Notes under the pieces: generated by a model
What the model was told of the DNA's origin: nothing
Seen by the model: only the letters and a program-made list of their open reading frames with translations
Databases searched by the model: none
Assembly (NCBI GenBank): GCA_002364535.1
Contig: DEYL01000028.1
Location: 1-48,274 of the forward strand
Reading direction: 5' to 3'
DNA from: Flavobacteriaceae bacterium UBA3159
GTDB taxonomy: Bacteria; Bacteroidota; Bacteroidia; Flavobacteriales; Flavobacteriaceae
Length of the DNA: 48,274 bases
In this document: positions 16,405 through 24,559 of the stretch, piece after piece
Position numbering within the stretch: the first letter of the stretch is position 1
How the letters are laid out: the number at the start of each line of letters is the position of its first letter
Translations under genes and position numbers: made by a program

Positions 16405-17132
16405 CGATTGTTATTGAACTCTTTTTTCTTCCAGTACCACATCATAGCCAAACCAGTGATGGCTCCACCCACATGGGCAAAGTGAGCAATAGGGCCAATG
16501 GAGTATGAGGAGAAACCAAAGAAAAGATCCGCCAATATCAGAATGGGAACCAAAAACTTAGCTTTAACTGGAATGGGAGGAAACAAAAGCATCAATTGGG
16601 CATTGGGAAATAGCATTGCAAAACCCACCAAAACACCGTAAAGAGCACCCGAGGCGCCAACCATTACAGAACGAAAGGCGTTGAATGCACCCGACAACTG
16701 TACCTCTCCAATCTTATCAATGGCAGCGGTAGTCAATTCAGCGGTTTGATAGAAAGAACTGATTTGAGGGGCTGTAAGTCCATAATCACTCAAAGCACTG
16801 TTGACGTAATCTACTTGATAATAATACAACAAAAGCTGTAATGCGGCAGCACCAAAACCAGTGGATAGATAAAAGAAAATAAATTTTTGTTTACCCCACA
16901 TCTGCTCTAAAGGGGTGCCAAACATCCACAACCCAAACATATTGAAAAAAATATGAGAAATATCCCCGTGCATAAACATATGTGTCAAGGGTTGCCAGAT
17001 CTCAAATTTTGGGTTTTCGGGATAGTGTAATGCGAACCAATCATATACCTGATTGCCAAGGGTGATGGTAGCTAGGAAAAAAATTCCATTGATGATAAGT
17101 AAGTGTTTTACTGTTTCGGTAATATTCCGCAT
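16392..17132 (-). CDS. Rhomboid-family intramembrane serine protease
   Basis: A 246-residue rhomboid. Ser161 in VGASGALYGVLVGF and His220 in IAHFAHVGGAITGL form the dyad; HIFFN (60-64) is the conserved early motif. A ~50-residue insertion (YYYQVDYVNSALSDYGLTAP and following, to LSGAFNAFRS) sits between the helix-3 region and the active-site serine; flavobacterial homologues are known to carry such a loop. It starts at the same base where mutL ends (ATG overlaps TAA by one base), so it is translationally coupled to mutL. Confidence 0.93.
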   Translation of the reverse strand: MRNITETVKHLLIINGIFFLATITLGNQVYDWFALHYPENPKFEIWQPLTHMFMHGDISHIFFNMFGLWMFGTPLEQMWGKQKFIFFYLSTGFGAAALQLLLYYYQVDYVNSALSDYGLTAPQISSFYQTAELTTAAIDKIGEVQLSGAFNAFRSVMVGASGALYGVLVGFAMLFPNAQLMLLFPPIPVKAKFLVPILILADLFFGFSSYSIGPIAHFAHVGGAITGLAMMWYWKKKEFNNNRWDL

Positions 17133-18916
17133 TAATCCAATTTCTTTTCTAATTCTTCTTTATCTAAAGTAATAAAAATCTTACGATTAAAAGGACAGAT
17201 CAAAGTGTCTTTACAAGCAAAAAGATCATTGACCAATGCCTGTTGCTCTTGGACAGAAAGTGTCAAGTTTCCTTTAATTGATAGGGATTTAGATAATATT
17301 TTTGCCATATAATCCGCTTGGCTGAAACTCGCAACCTGCTCATGATTATCGGGGGGGGAAAATACATCTTCAAAAAGCTGTCCCAACTGTTTGTCATTAC
17401 AAATTGCTGGAATACCAGTAATGTGAAGATGGTTGTCTTTTTGTTTTACCACAAATCCCATTGCATTTAAATTGGCCTCTAACTCCCCAAACAAAGCAAT
17501 TTGTTGTGGTGTTAATTCAACCTCCTTGGGGAAGACCAATTGTTGACTGACCATGTCTAGTTTGGTAATACTAGTGAGAAATTTTTCATACAATACTCTT
17601 TGATGCGCTCTTTGTTGATCGATAACCAAAAGGCCCGATCGGGTCGAGGTCACAATAAACTTTCTCAGCAATTGAAAAACCTTGGGAGCTTCATCGATGG
17701 CAAGTTTTAACTCCTCATCAGCACTGTTATCATTCGGCATCTCCAAACCGGAGTAAAGGCTTTCCCAGCTACTTTTTGAAGCTTTGGGAATGCCCTTTTC
17801 AGAATCTTTAAAAGGATTAAAACGGGAGTCAACCTTAATCGAGGGAATATTTGAAGGAGGATTTTGTTGAAAATTATACGGGGTGTCCAAACTGGGATCG
17901 CGTTCAAAATCCAAAACAGGAGCCGCTTGAAACATTCCCAAACTGTGTTTTACCATTGATTTAATGATCGCATAAAGGTTGCGCTCATCTTCAAACTTGA
18001 TCTCTGTTTTTGTAGGGTGAATGTTAATATCGATAGTTTTTGGATCAATTTGCATGTAGACAAAATAACCCGGATGAAATTGATCCCGCAACAAACCCTG
18101 AAAAGCAGAACTCACCGCATGGCGTAAAAATGGGCTCTTAATAAAACGTTTGTTGACAAAGAAGAACTGCTGACCCCTGGATTTTTTGGCGAATTCAGGT
18201 TTTACAATAAATCCTTCAATCCCCGCCACGGTGGTCATCTCCTGTACCGGAATCAATTTCTCCTCTATTTTGTTTCCAAAAATATTGGCGATTCGTTTTC
18301 TGAAATTTACAGCCGGTAGGTCAAAAAGTTCCGAGCCATTTTGCATAAAAGTAAATTTCACTTCGGGATGGGTCAAGGCTACCCGATGAAACTCATCGAT
18401 GATGTGCCGCAATTCAACTTTATCCGACTTAAGGAAGTTTCTGCGAGCTGGTACATTGTAAAAAAGATTTTTTACTGCAATGGAAGTTCCGGTAGGGGCG
18501 ACAGACACTTCCTGATCCTCTAATTTGCTTCCCGATATTTTTAGGTAAGTCGCCATTTCGTCATCTGCTCTTTTGGTATGAACCTCAACTTGAGCGATGG
18601 CGGATATGGAAGCCAAAGCTTCCCCCCTAAATCCTTTGGATGTAATGGAAAACAAATCATCGGCAGATTTAATTTTAGACGTTGCATGACGCTCAAATGC
18701 CAATATTACATCGGTAGGTGACATACCCATGCCATTATCGATTACTTGAATTACGGTTTTACCGGCCCCATTGATCATCAATTGGATTTCGGTAGCCTGA
18801 GCGTCAATGGCATTTTCCATAAGCTCTTTGACAACAGAAGCCGGTCTTTGAATGACTTCACCCGCCGCAATTTGGTTGGCCACATGGTCTGGCAAAAGCG
18901 AAATGATGTCAGCCAT
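17132..18916 (-). CDS. mutL: DNA mismatch repair protein MutL
   Basis: A 594-residue MutL. The GHKL ATPase is intact: ELMENAIDAQ (31-40), VIDNGMGMSP (58-67) and SKGFRGEALASI (93-104). The C-terminal half keeps the dimerisation domain. The endonuclease motif DQHA(X)2E(X)4E of nicking MutL proteins appears as DQQRAHQRVLYE (433-444), with His, Ala and the first Glu all changed. The later CPHGRP-type motif appears as CPFNRK. So the nicking site looks degenerate, although no MutH is visible here. It lies between a small conserved membrane protein and two rhomboids in a leftward operon. Confidence 0.95.
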   Translation of the reverse strand: MADIISLLPDHVANQIAAGEVIQRPASVVKELMENAIDAQATEIQLMINGAGKTVIQVIDNGMGMSPTDVILAFERHATSKIKSADDLFSITSKGFRGEALASISAIAQVEVHTKRADDEMATYLKISGSKLEDQEVSVAPTGTSIAVKNLFYNVPARRNFLKSDKVELRHIIDEFHRVALTHPEVKFTFMQNGSELFDLPAVNFRKRIANIFGNKIEEKLIPVQEMTTVAGIEGFIVKPEFAKKSRGQQFFFVNKRFIKSPFLRHAVSSAFQGLLRDQFHPGYFVYMQIDPKTIDINIHPTKTEIKFEDERNLYAIIKSMVKHSLGMFQAAPVLDFERDPSLDTPYNFQQNPPSNIPSIKVDSRFNPFKDSEKGIPKASKSSWESLYSGLEMPNDNSADEELKLAIDEAPKVFQLLRKFIVTSTRSGLLVIDQQRAHQRVLYEKFLTSITKLDMVSQQLVFPKEVELTPQQIALFGELEANLNAMGFVVKQKDNHLHITGIPAICNDKQLGQLFEDVFSPPDNHEQVASFSQADYMAKILSKSLSIKGNLTLSVQEQQALVNDLFACKDTLICPFNRKIFITLDKEELEKKLD

Positions 18917-18921
18917 TAGCC

Positions 18922-19203
18922 TTAGAATATGGATAAATCAAAATCAATAACGTAAAGAAAAGCCCAAATCAAAGTTAAAATGATGATGACCAGACGGATA
19001 GAAATTCCGCGGTTACTGCGAGTTCGCATCTTCAAGCGAGCATCTTGCCACTGCTGACCAAAGTCATTCTGGTTGTAAGTGTCCCTATATTTCGAAAATT
19101 TAGAATCAAAATCATAAAGGTTTCCACCTTCCTTACCACTGTAATAACGGGGAGTATAATTGTATCTTCGGTTTTTTTTTAGTTTGAAAAGACTGATCTT
19201 CAT
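18922..19203 (-). CDS. Conserved small single-pass membrane protein
   Basis: A 93-residue protein found in Flavobacteriia near ribH and mutL; similar proteins have sometimes been labelled riboflavin synthase beta subunit, apparently from the neighbouring gene, but it has no lumazine synthase features. Seen: basic N-terminus MKISLFKLKKNRRYNYTPRY, a polar middle and one C-terminal membrane helix (about 70-86, LVIIILTLIWAFLYVI) ending DFDLSIF. Likely a cytoplasm-facing tail-anchored protein. It starts the mutL operon and has its own -7 box upstream. Function unknown. Confidence 0.75.
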   Translation of the reverse strand: MKISLFKLKKNRRYNYTPRYYSGKEGGNLYDFDSKFSKYRDTYNQNDFGQQWQDARLKMRTRSNRGISIRLVIIILTLIWAFLYVIDFDLSIF

Positions 19204-19237
19204 GCGTCGATAATTGATGATAGGGCTAAGTAGTAAT

Positions 19238-19245
19238 CAAATTTA
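19238..19245 (-). promoter_or_regulatory. Bacteroidota -7 promoter box (TAAATTTG) for the mutL operon
   Basis: On the minus strand TAAATTTG matches TAnnTTTG, 34 bases before the ATG at 19203. No clear TTG occurs at the expected -33 distance. It would serve the small membrane protein, mutL, both rhomboids and the EEP gene. Confidence 0.5.
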
Positions 19246-19297
19246 ACTAAAGTGAACGAAATTGCCATTGAGTTTAGGCGATTTATAAAGGAAAAAA

Positions 19298-19774
19298 CTA
19301 TAGGTTGATAATCCTCAAAGCGGTAAAAGCTGCCTCTACCCCTTTATTCCCTTTAGCACCACCACTCCTGGCCTTGGATTGTTTAATGGTTTCATCCGTC
19401 AATACACAAAAAACTACAGGTGCTTTTCCATTTAGGTTCAGGTCTTTTATTCCTTGTACAACAGCATTTGAAATGAATTCAAAATGTCTTGTTTCCCCCT
19501 GTATGACGCATCCAATAGCAATAATGGCGTCAAAGTCCATTCGTTGAGCGCTACTGGCACCATAGATCAACTCAAAACTACCGGGAACATCAACTCTAAC
19601 AATATTTTTTACGGAAACGTTGTGATCGACCAATGTGTTTTTGGCTCCCTGAAAAAGAGCTTCGGTTATTTCTTGATTCCACTCTGACACAATCAGGGCT
19701 ATTCGTATATTTTTACCATCAGGAACTTTGGAACGATCGTATTGGGAGAGATTGTTATCGGCAGTAGCCATCAA
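19298..19774 (-). CDS. ribH: 6,7-dimethyl-8-ribityllumazine synthase
   Basis: A 158-residue riboflavin-pathway enzyme condensing the ribityl-aminouracil with 3,4-dihydroxybutanone phosphate. Motifs: SEWNQEIT (30-37), VDVPGSFEL (61-69), IGCVIQGETRHFEFI (87-101, catalytic His97) and the C-terminal GGAKGNKGVEAAF. A second ATG follows immediately at codon 2. Its start overlaps the stop of the upstream TPR gene by four bases, implying translational coupling. No FMN riboswitch was seen in front of that operon. Confidence 0.96.
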   Translation of the reverse strand: MMATADNNLSQYDRSKVPDGKNIRIALIVSEWNQEITEALFQGAKNTLVDHNVSVKNIVRVDVPGSFELIYGASSAQRMDFDAIIAIGCVIQGETRHFEFISNAVVQGIKDLNLNGKAPVVFCVLTDETIKQSKARSGGAKGNKGVEAAFTALRIINL

Positions 19775-20535
19775 TTGAGATTTTCCAATAGACCTATTTG
19801 AACCTCTATCTTGCTGGCTTCTGCCGAATCAGGATAGTGGGATTGTATCTTTTTGAAATAGCTAAGTGCTGCATTATTTTTTCCCAGAGAAGCACCCAAA
19901 ACCCCCGCTTTAAAAAGGTATTTTGGTGCACTAAAAGAATTGTCACTGGATTCAAAAGCGGCAACATAATAATCGTATGCGTCTTCTGGCTGGCCTATTT
20001 GAGCGAAAGCGTCCCCGATGGCACCTTTGGCCAGGGCTTTCAACATCACATCGTCTGTATCAAATTGATCGAGGTACTTGATAGCATTGACATAATCCTC
20101 CAAGTTGAGATAAGCCATACCCGCACTGTAGGTGGCCAATTTGGAAGCAGGTGTTCCTCCATAATTGTCGATAATGTCCAAAAAACCGTACTTTCCTTCC
20201 CCACCATTAAGGGCTCTGCGAAACAAAGAATCAGATTCTTGACCATTTATGGCCAACTCAAAATAATATTGAGCTTGACTTAATTCACTGACAGCCTCCA
20301 TTTTTTTGGGTTCGAAGATATAGCTCTGGTAGCCCAAGTAGGACAATACTGATAATGCAATAATCGCGACACCCGCCAAAATAAAATTCTGAAATTTGGA
20401 GATCCACTTCTCTGTTCGAGATGCGGTAGAGTCTAATTTTTCAAAAACCTCTGCAGTTGTACTTTCCACTTCAACCTGTTTTTCGGTACCGGGTGCAATC
20501 GATTTTTTATAACCTCTCTTTTTGTAGGTTGCCAT
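19771..20535 (-). CDS. TPR membrane protein (YfgM-like)
   Basis: A 254-residue bitopic protein: basic cytoplasmic N-terminus, one membrane helix (about 50-72, NFILAGVAIIALSVLSYLGY) and a periplasm-facing region with tetratricopeptide-like helices (SQAQYYFELAINGQESDSLF, ASKLATYSAGMAYLNLEDYV, AIGDAFAQIGQPEDAYDYYV). This layout matches YfgM-type envelope chaperone-associated proteins. It is transcribed divergently from recF, an order common in Bacteroidota, and is coupled to ribH by a 4-base overlap. Confidence 0.85.
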   Translation of the reverse strand: MATYKKRGYKKSIAPGTEKQVEVESTTAEVFEKLDSTASRTEKWISKFQNFILAGVAIIALSVLSYLGYQSYIFEPKKMEAVSELSQAQYYFELAINGQESDSLFRRALNGGEGKYGFLDIIDNYGGTPASKLATYSAGMAYLNLEDYVNAIKYLDQFDTDDVMLKALAKGAIGDAFAQIGQPEDAYDYYVAAFESSDNSFSAPKYLFKAGVLGASLGKNNAALSYFKKIQSHYPDSAEASKIEVQIGLLENLN

Positions 20536-20554
20536 TTGAGTTTTTTTAAGTCCC

Positions 20555-20562
20555 CAAAATTA
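20555..20562 (-). promoter_or_regulatory. Bacteroidota promoter (TAATTTTG with TTG 19 bases upstream)
   Basis: On the minus strand TAATTTTG fits TAnnTTTG and is preceded by a TTG after a 19-base spacer, the expected -33/-7 spacing. It lies 19 bases before the TPR gene ATG at 20535 and drives the TPR-ribH pair. Confidence 0.6.
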
Positions 20563-20654
20563 ACCTTTTTTAGGGCAAAACCAAAAACTCATCAAATAAT
20601 GGAAATCAGAGCATAAAATAAATTTAAATTTTGTTTTACCTTTCTAAATCAAAC

Positions 20655-20662
20655 TATATTTG
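20655..20662 (+). promoter_or_regulatory. recF promoter -7 box (TATATTTG), near-leaderless
   Basis: TATATTTG matches TAnnTTTG; a TTG at 20631-20633 lies 21 bases before it. Only five bases separate the box from the recF ATG at 20668, so the transcript should begin at or next to the start codon. Confidence 0.65.
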
Positions 20663-20667
20663 CATTC

Positions 20668-21750
20668 ATGTTTTTAAAGCGATTGAACCTTACCCATTAC
20701 AAAAACATAGAGTCCTCTCAATTCGATTTTAAGGCGCCTATCAACTGTTTTATTGGCAATAATGGGATAGGAAAGTCAAATATTTTGGACAGCATCTACC
20801 ATTTGGCCTTTACCAAAAGTTATTTTAACCCCTCTGGAATTCAAAACATTCAATTTGGAAAGGAGTTTTTTTTGATTGAAGGAAAATTCGACAAAGCAGG
20901 TAAAGAGGAAAAAATCAATTGCAGCCTCAAAAAGGGTCAAAAAAAGACTGTTAAAAGAAATGGTAAGATCTACGATAAAATTGCGGAGCACATTGGGTTG
21001 ATTCCCCTGGTGATCATTTCACCTGCAGATCGAAATTTGATCATTGAAGGCAGTAGCACCAGAAGAAAGTTTATCGATGGTGTCATTGGACAAACCGATA
21101 AAACCTATTTAAAAATCCTATCCCACTACAATAGAATACTGTTACAACGCAATGCCCTATTAAAGTTTTTTGCTCAAAACCGGACTTTTGATGGAGACAC
21201 TTTGGCCATTTACAATCATCAAATGAGTGAATTGGCCCATCCCATTCACGAAAAGAGAAAAGCATTCATGGAGGTGTTTATTCCCATTTTTACAAAAAGA
21301 CACCTCAGCATAAGTAATGGAGTCGAAGAAGTGGACATTCGATATGCATCAGATCTCAGAGAAAATAAAATGTCTGATTTACTGGATCACAATTTAGAGA
21401 AAGACAAAGTACTGCAATTCACCTCTGTTGGTATTCACAAAGATGACTTGGATCTACTAATTTCAGGAATGCCCATCAAAAAATTTGGCAGTCAAGGGCA
21501 ACAGAAAACTTTTCTGATTGCACTAAAACTTGCACAATTTGACTTTATCAGAGAAAAATCCGGGATGAATCCCATAGTGTTACTGGATGATATTTTTGAC
21601 AAATTGGATCAAGAAAGGGTCACCCAAACAATACAATTTTTCGACAACGAAAGTCTTGGACAAATATTTATCTCGGATACCCACGAGGACAGAATCAAAA
21701 CTGCATTGGAAATGAGTTCCTCTACTTACGAAATATTTATCCTCAGCTAG
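20668..21750 (+). CDS. recF: DNA replication and repair protein RecF
   Basis: A 360-residue SMC-like ATPase that helps load RecA at gapped DNA. Walker A is GNNGIGKSN (30-38), the ABC signature region is GSQGQQKTF (274-282), and Walker B is VLLDDIFDKLD (from residue ~304). YHLAFTKSYF and RRKFIDG are usual RecF blocks. It begins a rightward group with a small lipoprotein (3-base gap) and a DUF721 protein. The promoter places the start codon almost at the transcription start. Confidence 0.96.
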   Translation: MFLKRLNLTHYKNIESSQFDFKAPINCFIGNNGIGKSNILDSIYHLAFTKSYFNPSGIQNIQFGKEFFLIEGKFDKAGKEEKINCSLKKGQKKTVKRNGKIYDKIAEHIGLIPLVIISPADRNLIIEGSSTRRKFIDGVIGQTDKTYLKILSHYNRILLQRNALLKFFAQNRTFDGDTLAIYNHQMSELAHPIHEKRKAFMEVFIPIFTKRHLSISNGVEEVDIRYASDLRENKMSDLLDHNLEKDKVLQFTSVGIHKDDLDLLISGMPIKKFGSQGQQKTFLIALKLAQFDFIREKSGMNPIVLLDDIFDKLDQERVTQTIQFFDNESLGQIFISDTHEDRIKTALEMSSSTYEIFILS

Positions 21751-21753
21751 AGA

Positions 21754-22161
21754 ATGTACAGGATTATCATCCTCTATTTACTGGTCTTGTGTTTGGGGTG
21801 TAAAAATCAAATTACCCCGAGCGATATCGACCTGCTCAATGGCTATTGGAATATTGAATACATCACCCATAAGAATGAAACTTTTTACCCCAAAGGGGCG
21901 ACCAAGCTATTGGATTTTTACGAAGTGAATAAACGAGAGGGGATCAGAAAAAAAGTACAACCTCAATTGGATAATAAATTTTTGGTCACCGAAGATTTAA
22001 ATAACTTTAAGATTATCTTTAAGGATAAATATTGTTATTTGAGCTTTCAGACAGTTTTAGATCAATGGCAGGAAAAGATCGTTGAGTTAAATGAAAATAA
22101 ACTGGTTCTTGAGCATCAAGACAAAAGATATAATTACAAAAGGTTTTATAGCGATTATTGA
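21754..22161 (+). CDS. Small lipoprotein, lipocalin-like
   Basis: A 135-residue lipoprotein with signal MYRIIILYLLVLCLGC (lipidated Cys16). The mature part begins with LNGYWNIEYITHKNETFYPK and ends in alternating beta-like stretches (DKYCYLSFQTVLDQWQEKIV, KLVLEHQDKRYNYKRFY), compatible with a lipocalin-like barrel. It lies between recF and DUF721 with 3-base gaps on each side, a conserved position in Flavobacteriia. Function unknown. Confidence 0.75.
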   Translation: MYRIIILYLLVLCLGCKNQITPSDIDLLNGYWNIEYITHKNETFYPKGATKLLDFYEVNKREGIRKKVQPQLDNKFLVTEDLNNFKIIFKDKYCYLSFQTVLDQWQEKIVELNENKLVLEHQDKRYNYKRFYSDY

Positions 22162-22164
22162 CCC

Positions 22165-22467
22165 ATGAAGTCACCCAAAAGAAAATTTGAACCTCAAAGC
22201 ATCGGTAAAGTATTGGACGAAATCGTTCAGTCAAAAGCACTAAAAACCGGAATCACCAATGCCCGAATCAATGAATTATGGTTCGAATTGATGGGAACAC
22301 ACATGACCAATTACACCGAAAAAATAGCGCTTAGAGGGAATACGCTTTTCGTATCACTCAACAACGCAGCCTTGCGAGAGGAACTGAGTTATGGTAAGGA
22401 AAAAATCAGGGAAATGATGAATAAACAATTGGGAGGTGAAGTACTCGAAAAAGTGGTACTCCGTTAA
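22165..22467 (+). CDS. DUF721 (DciA-like) protein
   Basis: A 100-residue DUF721 protein: SIGKVLDEIVQSKALKTGI, then INELWFELMGTHMTNYTEKI, then LFVSLNNAALREELSYGKEK and a short C-terminal helix. DciA, the replicative helicase loader of many bacteria, belongs to this family, so a role in DnaB loading is plausible; the shortness leaves this unproven. It shares a transcript with recF. Its TAA stop overlaps the stop of the convergent ndk gene in the palindrome TTAA. Confidence 0.82.
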   Translation: MKSPKRKFEPQSIGKVLDEIVQSKALKTGITNARINELWFELMGTHMTNYTEKIALRGNTLFVSLNNAALREELSYGKEKIREMMNKQLGGEVLEKVVLR

Positions 22468-22883
22468 AACATATCTCTAACGGAGAAATGAAACGCACCC
22501 TCAATTTCGGCATTTTCGTTACTGTCAGAACCATGTAACGCATTTTCACCCATTGATGTTGCAAATTGTTTACGCAGGGTACCCTCTGCAGCCTCTTCGG
22601 GGTTCGTTGCTCCGATCAAGGTTCTGAAATCGTCTACAGCATTTTCTTTTTCGAGTATCGCTGCAACAATAGGTCCTCGACTCATAAAAGACACCAATTC
22701 ACCAAAAAATGGGCGTTCCTTGTGTACCGCATAAAACAACTCAGCATCACGTTGGGACATTTGCGTCATTTTCATAGAGACAATTCTAAATCCCGAAACA
22801 TTAATTTTATTGAGGATGGCTCCAACGTGCCCTTTTTCAACAGCGTCGGGTTTAATCATCGTGAAAGTTTTGTTGGAAATCAT
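22464..22883 (-). CDS. ndk: Nucleoside diphosphate kinase
   Basis: A 139-residue cytoplasmic enzyme transferring the gamma-phosphate between nucleoside triphosphates and diphosphates. Motifs: TFTMIKPDAVEKGHVG (6-21), HKERPFFGELVSFMSRGPIV (54-73) and the phospho-histidine H117 in NALHGSDS (114-121). Length is usual. It is a single-gene leftward unit with its own -7 box; its stop overlaps the stop of DUF721. Confidence 0.97.
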   Translation of the reverse strand: MISNKTFTMIKPDAVEKGHVGAILNKINVSGFRIVSMKMTQMSQRDAELFYAVHKERPFFGELVSFMSRGPIVAAILEKENAVDDFRTLIGATNPEEAAEGTLRKQFATSMGENALHGSDSNENAEIEGAFHFSVRDMF

Positions 22884-22900
22884 AGCATTTATTTTTGATG

Positions 22901-22908
22901 CAAATTTA
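22901..22908 (-). promoter_or_regulatory. ndk promoter -7 box (TAAATTTG)
   Basis: Minus-strand TAAATTTG matches TAnnTTTG, 17 bases before the ndk ATG. The same 123-base gap carries the opposing promoter of the NrnA-like gene. Confidence 0.55.
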
Positions 22909-22993
22909 TAAAAAATGTATTCTTTTGGTATACCCCCCTTTTTTTATTAATTTTTTTACCAATAGATAGAAAAAAATAAGACCCAAATTTTGG

Positions 22994-23001
22994 TATCTTT
23001 G
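22994..23001 (+). promoter_or_regulatory. NrnA-like gene promoter -7 box (TATCTTTG), near-leaderless
   Basis: TATCTTTG matches TAnnTTTG and ends five bases before the ATG at 23007, the same geometry as at recF and fur. No clear -33 TTG was found. Confidence 0.6.
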
Positions 23002-23006
23002 GACAA

Positions 23007-24020
23007 ATGAACGAACAACTTTTAGAAGCATTTCAAAAAGCACTCATTACCCCAAAAAAAATTGTCATCATACCCCATAAAAATCCGGATGGTGATGCCT
23101 TGGGAAGCAGTCTTGCCCTTAATGCTTTTTTGATCAAAACCGGACATGATTCGCGGATCATTACTCCCAACGAATACCCTGAATTTCTGGATTGGATGCC
23201 CGGTCAAAGGGAAATTATAAAATTTTCTCAGCTTGCAGATGAATCAACCCAATTGATGGAAGATGCCGACATCATCTTTACCTTGGACTTTAATCAGTTG
23301 AGCAGGATTAATCAATTAGCCTCTGTTGTTGAACAGAGCGATGCCCTAAAAATAATGATTGACCATCACGAAAACCCCGGAGATTATGCCTCGATTACTT
23401 ACTCAGAATCCAGCAAAGGGTCAACTTGTGAAATGGTTTTCGAATTGATTTCCAGTTTAGATCACGATCAAATTGATGATGCTATTGCCACTTGTATATA
23501 TACTGGGATCATGACCGACACCGGTTCATTCAGATTCCCCTCAACCACGGCCAGAACACATCAAATTTTAGGCACACTTATAAAAAAAGGTGCGCAACCC
23601 CATACCATTCACCAAAAAATTTATGATACCTATTCTTTTAATAGGTTGCAATTGTTAGGAACAGCTCTCAACAACCTAAAAAAGATAGATGAAATTCCAG
23701 TGGTCTATATTACACTTTCACAGAAAGAATTGAATCAAAACAACTTTAAAAAAGGAGATACAGAGGGCTTTGTAAATTATGGCTTAAGTCTTATGGGTAT
23801 TACATTGGCCGTAATCATGATTGAAAACGAAAAGGAAAAGATCATCAAAATGTCTTTTCGATCTAAAGGGTCTTTTGATGTAAATCAATTTGCAAAAAAA
23901 TATTTCAATGGCGGAGGACACATCAATGCAGCGGGCGGAGTTTCGTATTTGAATTTAGATGAAACCGCAGCGCAATTCACAAATGCGGTAATGCACGAAA
24001 AATCTCAATTCAATGTTTAG
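23007..24020 (+). CDS. DHH-family phosphoesterase (NrnA-like oligoribonuclease / pAp phosphatase)
   Basis: A 337-residue DHH/DHHA1 enzyme, probably degrading nanoRNA and/or 3'-phosphoadenosine 5'-phosphate. Motifs: PHKNPDGDALGSSLAL (23-38), FTLDFNQLSR (about 90-100), DHH at 119-121 (MIDHHENPGD), YTGIMTDTGSFRFPSTT, and the DHHA1 C-terminal GGGHINAAGG. Metal-binding Asp and His residues are all present. The gldI start overlaps its end by 8 bases, so it heads a rightward operon with two peptidyl-prolyl isomerases and DUF3810. Confidence 0.92.
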   Translation: MNEQLLEAFQKALITPKKIVIIPHKNPDGDALGSSLALNAFLIKTGHDSRIITPNEYPEFLDWMPGQREIIKFSQLADESTQLMEDADIIFTLDFNQLSRINQLASVVEQSDALKIMIDHHENPGDYASITYSESSKGSTCEMVFELISSLDHDQIDDAIATCIYTGIMTDTGSFRFPSTTARTHQILGTLIKKGAQPHTIHQKIYDTYSFNRLQLLGTALNNLKKIDEIPVVYITLSQKELNQNNFKKGDTEGFVNYGLSLMGITLAVIMIENEKEKIIKMSFRSKGSFDVNQFAKKYFNGGGHINAAGGVSYLNLDETAAQFTNAVMHEKSQFNV

Positions 24021-24549
24021 GACGCTATTGTTATCCTTATTTCTTGTTGGTGTTCTGAGTTGTCAAAACCTTGAGCCTCGAAGGCCCATCAACAAACAAA
24101 AGCAAGTTTTCCTCAAGGAATCTGCTAAAAGAAATAAAAACATCATTGCCATAGAGCAGTCATTGTTTCGGCAGGCCGTTGAGAAAGAAGAAAAGCTCTC
24201 TTTTGAGAGTACTCCTCTTGGTTTTTGGTATGCATATCAAAAAAACACCACTTCCAATGACAGCTACCCCAAAAAAAACGATCGTGTTACTTTTAAATAT
24301 CGCATTGAGGATCTTAGCGGGAACCTACTTTACGATGAAAAAGAATTGGGAGATGTGAGCTTTTTTGTGGATCAGGAAGATTTGATCCCTGCACTCAGGG
24401 AAGGAGTAAAATATTTACGCCTGGGGGAAATTGGTGTATTTCTGTTTCCTTCCTACCTTTGTTATGGCTATCAAGGCGATGGAGAAAAAATAGGGATCAA
24501 TCAACCCCTTCGTTTTACAATAGAACTTTTAAAACTGGAAAAAAACTAA
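24013..24549 (+). CDS. gldI: Gliding motility-associated peptidyl-prolyl isomerase lipoprotein GldI
   Basis: A 178-residue FKBP-type lipoprotein of the GldI type, required for gliding in Flavobacterium johnsoniae. Lipoprotein signal MFRTLLLSLFLVGVLSC (Cys17). The FKBP domain covers ~75-178: NDRVTFKYRIEDLSGNLLYD, then LIPALREGVKYLRLGEIGVF and the last strand PLRFTIELLKLE. Gliding itself cannot be inferred, because other gld genes are outside the window and GldI-like proteins occur in non-gliders. It overlaps the preceding gene and is followed after 10 bases by a second isomerase. Confidence 0.85.
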   Translation: MFRTLLLSLFLVGVLSCQNLEPRRPINKQKQVFLKESAKRNKNIIAIEQSLFRQAVEKEEKLSFESTPLGFWYAYQKNTTSNDSYPKKNDRVTFKYRIEDLSGNLLYDEKELGDVSFFVDQEDLIPALREGVKYLRLGEIGVFLFPSYLCYGYQGDGEKIGINQPLRFTIELLKLEKN

Positions 24550-24559
24550 AAACTTCAAA

